Source of the DNA: Candidatus Saccharimonadota bacterium
GTDB lineage: Bacteria > Patescibacteriota > Saccharimonadia > Saccharimonadales > OFTM59
Reading direction: 5' to 3'
DNA: 55,899 nucleotides
Assembly (NCBI GenBank): GCA_029260855.1
Contig: JAJDCK010000017.1
Location: 1 to 55,899, forward strand
The position numbers were made by a program, and so were the translations under genes. Within the stretch, counting starts at the first letter, position 1. Every line of letters starts with the position of its first letter. A model generated the notes under the pieces. The model saw only the letters and a program-made list of their open reading frames with translations, was not told where the DNA came from and made no database searches. Below are positions 1 through 12,924 of the stretch, one piece after another.

Positions 1-251
1 ATCATGTAGTCAACAACTTTTTGCTTGTATTGTTTTTCAAAGTCATAGACCTTAAAATCAATGCCTAGCTGCACAGCTACACGTTTAGCGTCCTGAAAAT
101 CTTCTTTCCACGGGCACGGAAAACCAGGAATATCTTTCGTCCAGTTCTTCATATAAACACCCACAACGGTGTAGCCCTGCTTTTTTAGCAAGGCCGCCGT
201 CACTGAGCTGTCAACGCCACCACTCATTCCAACGAATACTGTCTCTTTCAT
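1..251 (-). CDS. mnmA: tRNA 2-thiouridylase MnmA, N-terminal part (runs off window start)
   Basis: Reverse complement reads MKETVFVGMSGGVDSSVTAALLKKQGYTVVGVYMKNW..., with the SGGVDSS PP-loop typical of MnmA. Confidence 0.9.
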   Translation of the reverse strand, partial: MKETVFVGMSGGVDSSVTAALLKKQGYTVVGVYMKNWTKDIPGFPCPWKEDFQDAKRVAVQLGIDFKVYDFEKQYKQKVVDYM

Positions 252-299
252 AACAACCTATTCTAGCAGATGAGTCTAAACTATTGACTCTGGTGATGC

Positions 300-1172
300 T
301 TAGAAAGGGCGTTCGCCTTGGTCCAGGCGTTGGCGAATTAACTTTAATTCGTATCTTCTACCAAGCCAGAAAGTCATAATAATAAGTGGTATCAATGCTG
401 CCGCTGGTTGCCAAAGAAGCCTAACTGGTTGTTTACCTCCGTCAATAGCCGCGGCCTCGCCAACACCATCCTGACCTAACGGCCCGTTGCCGACACCGAC
501 TAGCTGTAAATATGCCACGGCGCCGCTGGCATCAACCGCTTTTACGATAATATTATATACGCCTGGTCGTTCGTATATATGCTCTATATCGAATGGTCCA
601 GGCGATGGTCTACTACTAAGATCAACAGGCTTTCCGTCGCCCCAATCTACACTGATAGCATACGGGCCTTGCCCGCCACTTAAAATAACCGGCCAGACTA
701 AGGACTGTCCTGGGTTGGCGCCACGCTTCGCAAAGTTACTGGTTAGCCCTACGCGAGAAACAGATCCGGGCCTTCCATCATTGAAGGTAACCCGTACAAT
801 ATTAGAGTCTGGACCTGGTTGATCCAGTTCATCATAAACACGGGCCACTAGTTCATTCAAACCGCTGAAAAGGTCAATCTGGACAGAAAAACTACCATTG
901 CTACACTGAGTAGAACCAGCAAAAACGTTATTCTTAAAGACTTTTATTAGCAAGTCGTCCTGGCAAATGCCAGCCACTGTAACAGGGAGATCGGCAAAAA
1001 TTTGACCATCGCGTGGTACGGATATGGTGGCTCCTACCGTTGGGGGTGGGCTACTTATACGCCCCTCCACGCCTATTGAGCCGCTATCCTCGGCGGCATA
1101 AATAGTCGAGCCAACTAAAACACAGCTAAGACATATGGCAACCAGTACCATTAATGTTTTAATATGGTGCAT
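300..1172 (-). CDS. Secreted/anchored surface protein with Ig/PKD-like repeats and C-terminal TM
   Basis: Signal peptide, PKD-like 'DWGDG...IEHIYERPGVYNIIVKAVDASG', C-terminal hydrophobic helix plus basic tail. Confidence 0.65.
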   Translation of the reverse strand: MHHIKTLMVLVAICLSCVLVGSTIYAAEDSGSIGVEGRISSPPPTVGATISVPRDGQIFADLPVTVAGICQDDLLIKVFKNNVFAGSTQCSNGSFSVQIDLFSGLNELVARVYDELDQPGPDSNIVRVTFNDGRPGSVSRVGLTSNFAKRGANPGQSLVWPVILSGGQGPYAISVDWGDGKPVDLSSRPSPGPFDIEHIYERPGVYNIIVKAVDASGAVAYLQLVGVGNGPLGQDGVGEAAAIDGGKQPVRLLWQPAAALIPLIIMTFWLGRRYELKLIRQRLDQGERPF

Positions 1173-1197
1173 GTTACAACTATATTAACATAAGGGT

Positions 1198-2205
1198 TTA
1201 GTGACGAACTTTTTTGTATTTGTGGCCAGTTGCGTGTTTCTTGACCCAACCAATCATCAAAACTATAAGAACAATAAACAGCGTAACGGCAAGCACAGAC
1301 CACCAAGGTAGGTACCAAAATACGCCACGTATAGTAAGAATTTCGCCACCATTACCGAAGCTAACGTTGGCTGTGGCTACATAGCGACCAGGCGTACCTA
1401 CACCGCTCACTGGATCCTTAAAAATTCGAGTGCTTGATGGTAAGATGTTGCTGCGTGGATCAGTGTCGTTAATCTCGTATTGATGTACTTGCTTACCTAA
1501 AGGGTTGGAAACGGTGACGCTCCCAAAAGGTTTCACGAACCCATTACCCTGGTTGCCTATGCGGATGCCAATTTCTTCTGGTTTAGCGCTGAAAATTGTC
1601 CCTGGCACATTCTTACGATAAAAGAGCACATCCTTTGCCTGGACTTGCTGGCGGATCTCGCCCGGGACCTCGATCATGACTATAGTTCCAACGCTGGCAG
1701 TAAGCGACACCTCGCCTGACTCAAGGGCTTTATTACTGGCCGGGATAGCCGCATAACGAATAACACCGTAGTATGCCCCGGGGGCTGCATCAACAGGTAC
1801 CTGCACGGGGATGTCAAAATTCTGTCTTTCGCCTTTTTTAAGATCCAGGTCCGTTACTCCGACCAGGAACGGCTTGATGCTGGGGGCCCTTCTGGTGTCG
1901 GTTTCAGGTAAAAGCTTGGGCTCGCCTGTTTCGCCGTCGGACTCAAAGTCGTTTACGAACACCTTCGCTACAATATCGCCGTTAGTAACATTTCTGACGC
2001 TCATTTTAATGATGTCTGCTTGACCGCGTTCAATACTGAGTTCTGTGCGCGTTGGTGAGATACTAAGCCCACTACCGGTACTACTATCAGATTGGGCCAG
2101 TAGAGTTACAGTAAGTCCTGTGATCGAGAACAAAGACACAAAAAAAACCAGTAGCAACTGTTTTAACATGCGCAAACCGGAAGTCCTGCCTTTATTGGTT
2201 CCCAT
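1198..2205 (-). CDS. DUF916-like cell-surface protein with C-terminal TM
   Basis: 'GLSISPTRTELSIERGQADIIKMSVRN...' and 'DLKKGERQNFDIPVQVPVDAAPGAYYGVIRY' resemble DUF916; signal peptide and C-terminal TM. Confidence 0.65.
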   Translation of the reverse strand: MGTNKGRTSGLRMLKQLLLVFFVSLFSITGLTVTLLAQSDSSTGSGLSISPTRTELSIERGQADIIKMSVRNVTNGDIVAKVFVNDFESDGETGEPKLLPETDTRRAPSIKPFLVGVTDLDLKKGERQNFDIPVQVPVDAAPGAYYGVIRYAAIPASNKALESGEVSLTASVGTIVMIEVPGEIRQQVQAKDVLFYRKNVPGTIFSAKPEEIGIRIGNQGNGFVKPFGSVTVSNPLGKQVHQYEINDTDPRSNILPSSTRIFKDPVSGVGTPGRYVATANVSFGNGGEILTIRGVFWYLPWWSVLAVTLFIVLIVLMIGWVKKHATGHKYKKVRH

Positions 2206-2246
2206 AATTTATCTTAAGTTTACAACAACAAGTGGCATACATAAAA

Positions 2247-3302
2247 TTAAAATGCTGCTGTCGCTAAAAAAGTAAGTGTAGTGTTGTAAATACCTGGTGC
2301 TTGATTGGCGGATACGTTCACAAGATAGGAAACAGTAAACAGATTAAATTCTGTTGATAAGCTCGAGGAAGATAAACTAGTGCCGGGCTGAAACATAAAG
2401 TTGTTAGATAGGTTGTAGCTTGTGTCTGCGGTGGCCGTGCCGGGCCCTATCACATCCTGACCAACTGCTGGACTGGAGTTCGCCCTTAGGTTAATTCCGA
2501 ACTGACTGGTGCCTGGCAGGCTTGGTGACGGACTGCTTAATTCAGGGATAGTGTTGTTGCCTGAGGTCATAGTAACACCAAGCACGGTGACATTATAACC
2601 ACTTGGGTCGTTACTAGCCCCGGAGTATTGAGACGCCCCTGTGTTAGCTGTGGCCTTGCTAAGCTCGCTCAGGTTAATGTAAAAACCGCTGGCATCTGTA
2701 CAATCCAGTGCGACCGTTATGCCACTACAAAATGTAAGGTGAGGAGGCACAAAGGCATCTACGTTGAGTGGCTGATTAGTCGCGAAGGCAACACTCCCAG
2801 AATCATTGTGAGCACCAGTGCCGTCTGTGCTCCCATATGTCCTGATACGCACAAATGTTGAGCTTGCACCCGACGGGTTAACAATATCTTCAAAAACATA
2901 AGATGAAGGCACGATAAGCCCGGGCAAAGGCGGGCGAGTTATTACAAGCATGTTGGCGGTTGTGCTCCCTGGGTCAATCGCAAAACCAATATTTCCCGTC
3001 TGGTCATTTAGTATAGCCGCCGAAACATCAAGACCAGCCGGAGCACTACAAGGTATTTCATTTAAGGGGCTGTTAGAACAATACTCAAACACTATTGAAC
3101 CCATCACTGCTACGCTGGGCACAGTAATCGCAAAAGCATGTTGTGCTGTGGCGCCGGGAATGGCAGTTGATATAGCAACCGAGCGCGAATCAAGACTAGC
3201 CGCCAGTGCTGGTGCGTGTATGAATAACACAGACGCCACTATAGCAAGCAGTGTCTGTGTTTCGTGCAATGCTAGATTGATTTTATGAAGAAATCCTCGC
3301 AT
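2247..3302 (-). CDS. Secreted surface protein, C-terminal '..G.Y...L.F.AT..F' motif (WxL-like?)
   Basis: Signal peptide; ends APGIYNTTLTFLATAAF, similar to neighbouring secreted proteins. Confidence 0.55.
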   Translation of the reverse strand: MRGFLHKINLALHETQTLLAIVASVLFIHAPALAASLDSRSVAISTAIPGATAQHAFAITVPSVAVMGSIVFEYCSNSPLNEIPCSAPAGLDVSAAILNDQTGNIGFAIDPGSTTANMLVITRPPLPGLIVPSSYVFEDIVNPSGASSTFVRIRTYGSTDGTGAHNDSGSVAFATNQPLNVDAFVPPHLTFCSGITVALDCTDASGFYINLSELSKATANTGASQYSGASNDPSGYNVTVLGVTMTSGNNTIPELSSPSPSLPGTSQFGINLRANSSPAVGQDVIGPGTATADTSYNLSNNFMFQPGTSLSSSSLSTEFNLFTVSYLVNVSANQAPGIYNTTLTFLATAAF

Positions 3303-3345
3303 TAGTCATACTGTACTTCAGTTAAATGATTATGATTATATATGG

Positions 3346-4641
3346 TTAGAAGGTTGCGGTTGCGATGAAATCCGCCTGAACTGTATACGACCCGGTTGGC
3401 GTGGCCGCGGAGGCGGTAACCGCAAACTTTAAAATTAAAGCTTCGTCATCTACAACTTTTGTTGCAGAACCTGCAGAGCTAGCAATTGTGTCTGCAGCAG
3501 CGGTTGCGTCCCACGCGTATTGACCGGTGGTGGTGCCGGATACCATGTTGCTATCGGAAACATAAGTGTTGTTTGGTGCTGCTCCACCATCATAATCTAC
3601 ATCTCTAACCAAGTTATAGCTGCCTGAACCAAAATTACAGGTGTATGCAGTCGCGCTCACACAGTTAACTCCTGCAACAACCATCCCAAACTTTTCCGTT
3701 CCAGCCGTAAAGGTACCGGGCGTAGTCCCTTGAGCATTAAAACACTGGTCGGTCACCACAACCCCCGAACAAGCCGCGCCAGCCACCTTAAGTGTGCCGC
3801 TAGAGTTGTTGAGTATTGACTTGTAAGAAACCACAACACCATTAAGCGCATTGGTCCTGACCATAGCTATACCGTTAACGTTTGAGCCCCCATTACCTGT
3901 CGCAACCGGTGAGACGTTAGTAAAACCACTTTCTACATTTCCGATGTCTACCGTAGTACCTGTGATAGCACTACAATCGGCACCAGGAGTAGTGGTAGCA
4001 TCGTTAATTGTTGTGGATCCGACGCAGAAGACAAGGTTTTCCTGGACACGCGCATTAACCGTCAATGTCTGCGAGGTGCTTTGGGCAAAAACACCCTCCC
4101 ATACTAGCGTTGTTCCTGTGTCGCTATATATACGCATGCGAGTGTAGTAGCTCTTGTTAGCGACCGCGTTGTTGGTGATATCAGTTGGGCTTAGCGATAT
4201 TGTGGCCTCGTCTTTGCTAGCACCAGCGTCTGCAGTTGTTTTGTCAATCAAAATCTGATTGTCTGTGCCGCCGTTATCGCCTGATTGACGCGAAGCTGTG
4301 TTGCCGCCAGAGGTAAAGTTAGTAAGCGTAGCGGTCAACGAAACGGCAATGGTCGGGGTGTTGACGATAGTACAGGTGCCTAGTGGGGTATCACAGAATT
4401 CTATTTCAATGTGGTCTATGTTGGCTACATCTGCGGTCGTATCAAAAATCCAGGTGAGGTCCGTTGTTTGACTGGGGCGCGCGCTTGTGGATTGTAGCTC
4501 ACGTTCTGTAAGCGTTGGTGCAGCATGTGCCACGCCAGGCATAAATACAGGTGAGAAAACTGACAGCATTAATATGGTTGCGTATATTAGGGCTTCAAGT
4601 CTCTTCGCCCGAGCCTTCTGGCGAAACCAGTACTTACTCAT
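3346..4641 (-). CDS. Secreted surface protein, paralogous architecture to 2247..3302
   Basis: Signal peptide; ends TPTGSYTVQADFIATATF; internal 'QENLVFCVG' resembles 'PPHLTFCSG' of the neighbour. Confidence 0.55.
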   Translation of the reverse strand: MSKYWFRQKARAKRLEALIYATILMLSVFSPVFMPGVAHAAPTLTERELQSTSARPSQTTDLTWIFDTTADVANIDHIEIEFCDTPLGTCTIVNTPTIAVSLTATLTNFTSGGNTASRQSGDNGGTDNQILIDKTTADAGASKDEATISLSPTDITNNAVANKSYYTRMRIYSDTGTTLVWEGVFAQSTSQTLTVNARVQENLVFCVGSTTINDATTTPGADCSAITGTTVDIGNVESGFTNVSPVATGNGGSNVNGIAMVRTNALNGVVVSYKSILNNSSGTLKVAGAACSGVVVTDQCFNAQGTTPGTFTAGTEKFGMVVAGVNCVSATAYTCNFGSGSYNLVRDVDYDGGAAPNNTYVSDSNMVSGTTTGQYAWDATAAADTIASSAGSATKVVDDEALILKFAVTASAATPTGSYTVQADFIATATF

Positions 4642-4796
4642 TTTTGTTTCCTTTTGTTGATTTTAGTTATTTCAATACTACTTTTAACACAGCCCTGGTT
4701 ATAGCGCAAGCATTTTCACTGTATTTGTCCACAGTATTTACCTTTAAAAAGATAGCCGATGCTTAAAGCCAGCCACACACCAAACACCCCAGGAGG

Positions 4797-5486
4797 TTAG
4801 CGTGTTTGAAATGACTTTATGATCCCCCCAAGCTCTCGCCCGTCGCCACCTGCCGTTAAATCCTTATACACTATTAGATATCGAGCATGGGTGTTATCGG
4901 GTCGCCACAGCTCTATATACGGACTACCGCCTATTTGACTGATAACAACATCAAAGTTACTCCCGTCGCCCCTGCAAGTAAACGTGGTGTCGTTGAGTGT
5001 TACTGTTCGTATCTGCTTCTTTTCTTCATCCGGCAGCGCAGACCTACAGTGCTGGCTGATCCCGCCCACCACCTCAAAACCACCATCAGGTTTTGGCCTG
5101 ACGGGTTGAACATAAGATACATCTATTGATTGGATGGAGGGGTTTACGTAGATATTCAACTCGTGCTCAATCAAGGGGCCTCTAAACGACCGGTAAACGA
5201 ACTTGTTTACTGTTGTTTCTTTCGCGTCAGCAAGCCAAGTCTTGTTTGCCTGAAATTGAAAATATGCAGTTCTAAAAATCTCAACTGAGGGTGACTGTAT
5301 GCTGGTCTGTACCTCCGATATCGGCGCTAGGTTTTCTTGTCTCGTAAATACGCTCGTTGTCAACAACAAGACCACCAGCAAAACAGGCGTGCCGGCAACT
5401 AGCCCAACCATAAACCACTTGCCATGTGCAATCAATTTATGTCGGCGTTTGCTCGGGTGATCTATACGATAACTCTCTTCAAACAC
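4797..5486 (-). CDS. Membrane-anchored extracytoplasmic protein of unknown function
   Basis: N-terminal basic segment plus one TM; intact ORF in the surface cluster. Confidence 0.5.
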   Translation of the reverse strand: MFEESYRIDHPSKRRHKLIAHGKWFMVGLVAGTPVLLVVLLLTTSVFTRQENLAPISEVQTSIQSPSVEIFRTAYFQFQANKTWLADAKETTVNKFVYRSFRGPLIEHELNIYVNPSIQSIDVSYVQPVRPKPDGGFEVVGGISQHCRSALPDEEKKQIRTVTLNDTTFTCRGDGSNFDVVISQIGGSPYIELWRPDNTHARYLIVYKDLTAGGDGRELGGIIKSFQTR

Positions 5487-5558
5487 GATAGTTATATCCT
5501 GATTTAGCTTAGCATATATAAATCTGACCGGGCACTAGCGACGAGAGACCTAGCCGGC

Positions 5559-6329
5559 TCAATAAGTTACAACCGCAACCAGGTCGTGCTCCATCCGATA
5601 TGTGCCACCTGCAGTAATGTTGCTGATGTTTGCGATATACGAGATCGTATAGTCGGTACGGCCAACAGCTTGCCTACCAATGGTTGCCTGTGAACGCGCA
5701 ATAGTATCGCCCACACCGTAGGCGTATTCATTCGGGTCATCATAGTCACGCTCACCCCCCGGTCCATCTCCAAACGCCTGCCCATCAGCATAGCTATCAT
5801 CAGGCACATTAACGGGATCGGCGCCGAAGGTCGCAGGAGACGTATTGGCAACCAGATTGATGCCAAACTCCTCTGTTCCTGGGCTGGACGCGCCAGTAGT
5901 AAGTTTGGGGCTCAATACCGCCCCTCCCTCACTTGTAAGCGACTGGCTCATCGTCTTAACAAAGTAGCTACTTGATAAATACGTCCGGATCCAAAACACT
6001 CCGACTCCAGTTCCTGTTGACGAGCTACTTAATGTCCCCAGATCGACCACCGTACTATTTACAAACATTTCCAAGTAGGGTGCGTTGGGAGTATAGAACC
6101 CCGCCTCAACGTCATAATTAGTACTAGAAGAAAGGCCAACACCCAAGCTACCCAGACCAGCCTGGACGTTATAACTACCAGAGTTCAGGTCCACCTCGCC
6201 TCCACTACCAAAATACGCTTCTTCAACGCGATAGCTATTTGAAGAAGATTGAGCCCCAACTCTAATCGGAAGCAGTGCGCCGATTACCAATAACACGATC
6301 AGTGTTCTTACGTGTCTCTTTTGTCTCAT
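5559..6329 (-). CDS. Secreted surface protein, same C-terminal motif
   Basis: Signal peptide; ends ITAGGTYRMEHDLVAVVTY. Confidence 0.55.
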   Translation of the reverse strand: MRQKRHVRTLIVLLVIGALLPIRVGAQSSSNSYRVEEAYFGSGGEVDLNSGSYNVQAGLGSLGVGLSSSTNYDVEAGFYTPNAPYLEMFVNSTVVDLGTLSSSSTGTGVGVFWIRTYLSSSYFVKTMSQSLTSEGGAVLSPKLTTGASSPGTEEFGINLVANTSPATFGADPVNVPDDSYADGQAFGDGPGGERDYDDPNEYAYGVGDTIARSQATIGRQAVGRTDYTISYIANISNITAGGTYRMEHDLVAVVTY

Positions 6330-6429
6330 TCCCTTCCCATTATTGATTAATTACCCACTTTGTGCAATCTGTTTATGTTTTTCGGTTTGCAATGTATTAT
6401 GAAGAGATTAGTGGCGGTCAAGAACAAAT

Positions 6430-7413
6430 ATGGACACATCACCTGAAGACAAAGAAATAAACTCCCTCGAGGACAGTAGTGTTGGCTCAAGCCAATCGAG
6501 TAGTGACGGCCCAACAAATAAGCCCAAGCAAGACACAGAACAACGCAACAGGCCCAAGAACGAAAAAATTAACCAACGAATTCAAAATCTAATAACAAGG
6601 GTTAATATATACCTCTTATTGTTTGTCCTTGTGGTGATTATAGCGGCAAGTATTGTGTTTATCAGTTTACAGCAGAATAAAAAGGAGCTGAGGGAGGCTG
6701 ATATTGCGGCAACGCAACTAACCGCAGAAGAACTAAAAGAGCTGGGGATTAACGATACGAAGGTTGGTGACCCCAAGCAAACACTTACAATTGAGTCTAA
6801 TGCTATTTTCACTGGTCAAGCGCTGGTCCGTGGCAACCTTGATGTGGCCGGGGAAATCAAAGTAGGCTCTGCTTTGAATTTGCCAGGCATAAACGTTTCA
6901 GGTGCAAGTACGCTAGGCCAGGTTGCAGCCAACGATCTTACGGTTGCAAACAGCGCGTCAATACAAGGCCAATTGAGCGTCCAACGCACGCTATCCGTAG
7001 CTGGTAGCGCGTCTTTCGGTGGCAGTATTACCGCACCACAACTAACAATCACGATTCTGCAAATTAATGGCGATTTGCAATTAAATCGACATATAGATGC
7101 TGGGGGGCAGACACCAAGCCGGACAAACGGCAGCGCTCTTGGCGCGGGCGGCACCAGTTCTATCAGCGGCACAGACACGGCAGGCACATTGAGCGTTAAC
7201 ACAGGCGGCGGTCCACCGGCTGGTTGCTTTGCAACCATTACCTTTGCACAAGCATTCAGAGATACTCCCCACGTAGCAGTCACCCCAGTAGGGTCCGCGG
7301 GCGGCACCCTTAATTATTATGTAAACCGGTCTAGTGCAAGCTTTAGCATCTGCACCGCGACACCTCCTCCCGCAGGCGTCTCGTTCGCTTTTGACTACGT
7401 TATTATTGACTAG
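6430..7413 (+). CDS. Type II membrane-anchored fibre-like surface protein
   Basis: N-terminal cytoplasmic segment, TM, then repetitive 'V.G.L.V.G...' beta-stalk repeats and a compact C-terminal domain. Confidence 0.55.
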   Translation: MDTSPEDKEINSLEDSSVGSSQSSSDGPTNKPKQDTEQRNRPKNEKINQRIQNLITRVNIYLLLFVLVVIIAASIVFISLQQNKKELREADIAATQLTAEELKELGINDTKVGDPKQTLTIESNAIFTGQALVRGNLDVAGEIKVGSALNLPGINVSGASTLGQVAANDLTVANSASIQGQLSVQRTLSVAGSASFGGSITAPQLTITILQINGDLQLNRHIDAGGQTPSRTNGSALGAGGTSSISGTDTAGTLSVNTGGGPPAGCFATITFAQAFRDTPHVAVTPVGSAGGTLNYYVNRSSASFSICTATPPPAGVSFAFDYVIID

Positions 7414-7581
7414 CTGGCGGGCCGGTTCATAGAATCGTTTCAAGACTACGACGCCGGCTGTTGCCCACTAACGATAACAGGCGGCGCCCCTGACTAAAGC
7501 GTATCTTGGACTGCGTCGGAATTGTTCAAGCCTAAGCGCCAAGGACACTAATAAGAAAATACGATTGGCGCATAGCTAAGC

Positions 7582-7889
7582 TCACACGTCTAGGAATACG
7601 ATGACTTTGTCTTTTTTGACGTGCATGATACCGCGGTTAATTGGAATTTTTTCATCATTTTTGCCGGTGCGAACTATAATATCGCAGGCACTTAGCAGTG
7701 TCATGAAGTTATGATGGTGTGGCAAAATATCAAATGCTCCCGTTTCGTTTACCGCCGATATACTCTGTGCATCACCGTCGTAGTAGGTTTTGAACGGTGC
7801 GTATATTTTGACATGCATACGCTTGCCGTCATAAGCAGTCGCACCTGGTTCAATAGTACTCTTTGTCTTTTGGATTAACCCTTCTGGCA

Positions 7890-7890
<1 letters not shown>
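7582..7890 (-). CDS. atpC: F1-type ATPase epsilon-like subunit (beta-sandwich domain only)
   Basis: 'GAFDILPHHHNFMTLL' resembles 'GDFGILPGHAPLLT'; last gene of the operon; no C-terminal helical domain. Confidence 0.75.
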
Positions 7891-10056
<2,166 letters not shown>

Positions 10057-10060
<4 letters not shown>

Positions 10061-11568
10061 TTTTCAGCCTCAACGCTTTCTTTATGGTCTTCGTCTTTGG
10101 CAGTTACGGTCGGTGTGTTTTGCCTAGGCTGCTTTCTGTCGCCCATTAATTCCATCGTGCAACTTTTCTCAAGATCATCACGGACCTTTTCGTACTGGTC
10201 GTCATTTTTTATCTTTTGCGCAGCTTCGCGAACCCCATTCTTGAGTTTAGGCACATCAAGTACGCCTTGTTTTTCTATATTTAAAACAATGTCGAGCATT
10301 AGTTGTTGCTCTATCAAAGAATACGTGTCAGAAGGATTTTGTGTCAGCAACTCGAGGATCCGTCTGCCTGTTTCCAGAGTATGTCGGGACTCGATGGCTA
10401 GTTCTGATCCAAAATGTGAAAACTCTTCGGCCTGACGATAATCAGCCAGCAGCTTAAGAGCCTGAGCAGCTATGGATTTTTGTCTTTTAGTATGACCTGA
10501 ACCACCGACGCGAGTGACCGAAAGGCCCATACTAAGAGCTGGGCGGACACCATTACGAAAAGTGTCCATATCCAAAATCCATTGTCCGTCAGTTATTGAC
10601 ATTATATTGGTCGGCAAATATGCAGTTATGTCGCCCCCGGCAGCATTAACCAGAGGTATGCTCGTAAGGTGTTTGCCATTTTTCTCCAGACGACCAGCCC
10701 TTTCAAGCAAGGATGAATGGGCATAAAACATATCGCCCGGATACGAGTCGCGACCTGGGCTAACCCCCGATAGTAGTGCAACTTCACGGTAGGCGTGAGC
10801 ATGACTGGTCAAATCATCATAAATAATTATAGTGTCCTGGTTTTGTTCTTGCCACAGATATTCAGCCATAGCGCATGCCACATAAGGCGCCAGATAACTC
10901 ACTATAAGTGATTCAAACATAGTAGAGACGACCACTATGGCTTTTTCTAGCCCGCCGTTTTCCTCTAAGCGACTCAGCAGCATGTCCACATCGCTTCGCC
11001 GTTTCGCGATCAACGCATAAACAACCACCTGCTCTGTGTTCTTCTGGTTAATCGTCAGCTGGGTTACGAGCGTGCTTTTACCTGATTTGCTGTCCCCCAA
11101 CAAAGCCATACGCTGCCCTCGTACAATGGGGAACAGTGCATCTATAGCGATGACCCCGCTTTCTAGCTGGGTATCGAGCAGTTTTCGCTGATAGAGTGGT
11201 GGCGCCGTATTAAAGACCGGCCATGTCGCGTCCGCAGCTATGGGGCCTTTGCCGTCAAGAGGCTCACCCGTTACCGACACGACTCGTCCTATGAAGTCCT
11301 TACCAACCTTGCACACCAGCTCTTGATGCTGCACTACAGCTACTAGACCCACCGATACCGGTACCGTGCCTAGGTGTAAAACAACCACGTGATCGTTCAG
11401 TACCTGATGAACAAAGCCCTTGCTGCCATCTTCAAACATAACCAGCGCATGTATGGCGCACGGCTGTAGCCCCTGCACCCTGATCAGGAACTTGTCAACC
11501 GCTATAACTTCTCCTACCGGGTGCCCCGAGTCAACCAGACGACTAAAGTGCTGATTGGTCGCGCTCAC
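10057..11568 (-). CDS. atpA: F1-type ATPase alpha subunit
   Basis: [10 protein letters not shown]-loop, [29 protein letters not shown] arginine-finger region. Confidence 0.9.
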
Positions 11569-12227
11569 TGCTTGGCCCTCCTTTGTGCTGGCGACTCACC
11601 AGGAGTTAGAGGAACGACCGGCTGCGAAGATAGAAGCTTAGCGCGTCGCGGGTCAACATAAGCTAATTTCGGAGCTGACTCGACAGGCACCGTAGGAGCT
11701 ATAGGTGAATGATCTTTTAAGGTGTGAAGCTTATTTATGAGCGTGTTTTTTTCTTTCACAAATTTCTGTCGTAAGCTGAAATCAAAATGCCGATTGGTCG
11801 TCCTCAAGATACAGCCCGCGCCAATTGTTGGCTGAAGACCAACCTGCAATAAAACAGTAGGACCGATATTAGTTCTCAGCCAGGTGACAAGCTTCTGTAA
11901 AAATAGCGGCGAAGGGTCCGAGCTAAAACTCATGTGCATTAACGGAGCGCTATTTCTAATTTTTTCAAGAAACTCACGCATGGCTCTTCTGTCAGCTTCG
12001 AGCAGAGGCTCAAGTTTATTCTGCTGGATCATTTCGTCAAAAAGCCTGCTCGTCTTGGGGAGTTTTGGGTTGTCATTTGGTTCGCGCAGGACAGCCGCCT
12101 CCAAAAAATTATCCAAAGCATCAAGCTCCCGGAGTAGCCGGGCAACATCCATTCGCCCAACTATGGCTATGGGGAGATGTAGATCGGGCTGTACATGTTC
12201 GTGCGTATCAACCATGTCATGTATCAC
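11565..12227 (-). CDS. atpH: F-type ATPase delta-like subunit
   Basis: Operon position and C-terminal '[32 protein letters not shown]' delta-like segment. Confidence 0.65.
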   Translation of the reverse strand: MIHDMVDTHEHVQPDLHLPIAIVGRMDVARLLRELDALDNFLEAAVLREPNDNPKLPKTSRLFDEMIQQNKLEPLLEADRRAMREFLEKIRNSAPLMHMSFSSDPSPLFLQKLVTWLRTNIGPTVLLQVGLQPTIGAGCILRTTNRHFDFSLRQKFVKEKNTLINKLHTLKDHSPIAPTVPVESAPKLAYVDPRRAKLLSSQPVVPLTPGESPAQRRAKQ

Positions 12228-12271
12228 CCCTGTTAAGTGTGTACGTAAGACGGTATAGTCCAGGCATCTTG

Positions 12272-12901
12272 CTACACCCCGCCTGACATATCCGCAATAA
12301 TCGCATCTTTGTTAGCCTCAAGGCTACTCAAAATGAATTCAAGTTGATCATTCAGGTCAATTTGGTCCCCGATCGCTGCTAGCACATAGTGATTGATCAC
12401 ATCGGCCATATTGTCCTCAAAACGTTTAACCAGTAATGTTAAGCTTTTTTCTGCTTCAAGCTTTATCTGCTGATTCATTACTTGGCGCTGCTGCTCAATA
12501 GCTTCTTGGGTCTTAGTTATAGAGTCAATCGCGAGCTGTTTAGCGTCGGTTATTGATTCTTCATACTTAGCAAATTCTTCCTGAAGTGTGCGAGTAATTT
12601 CTGCTTTCATGTATTCATTAAGCTGGGAGGTGGTCAGCCTGAGATCTTGCTGCAAAAACATCGCGTTTTCGCCAATAATTTTCTCAAAATGCAGTCGCCC
12701 ACGGTTTCTAAGCTCTTCACGAAACTCGTTATTGAAGATGTGTTCAACATCTTCTTCGGCGCGCTCGGTCATTACGTCGTGAGGGTTTTTGTGTTTACCT
12801 TTTTTACGCGCTCCACTGTTTATACGGAAGCCGACCCACAAGAAAGCTAGCGTTGCCGATGCTAGACTTCCTAGTACTAATGCGAGTGCCCAACCATTCA
12901 C
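12272..12901 (-). CDS. atpF: F-type ATPase b-like peripheral stalk subunit
   Basis: Single N-terminal TM followed by long charged coiled coil; directly upstream of the delta-like gene. Confidence 0.65.
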   Translation of the reverse strand: MNGWALALVLGSLASATLAFLWVGFRINSGARKKGKHKNPHDVMTERAEEDVEHIFNNEFREELRNRGRLHFEKIIGENAMFLQQDLRLTTSQLNEYMKAEITRTLQEEFAKYEESITDAKQLAIDSITKTQEAIEQQRQVMNQQIKLEAEKSLTLLVKRFEDNMADVINHYVLAAIGDQIDLNDQLEFILSSLEANKDAIIADMSGGV

Positions 12902-12924
12902 TTAAATGCCCACCTTGTAAATAT

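Noticed and set aside
487-822. Plus-strand ORF antisense to the PKD-like surface gene, and many similar antisense ORFs across the window (e.g. 8458..9072, 25560..26072, 17629..18237)
   Set aside because: Low-complexity or unrecognisable translations lying opposite well-supported genes; shadows of coding bias
5567-5866. 99-aa minus ORF inside the 5559..6329 gene in another frame
   Set aside because: Overlaps a secreted protein with convincing signal peptide and C-terminal motif
7081-7443. Minus-strand ORFs (7081..7443, 6816..7307) opposite the fibre-like gene
   Set aside because: Cys/Pro/Ala-rich translations with no family resemblance; the opposite strand has a signal/TM-bearing coherent protein
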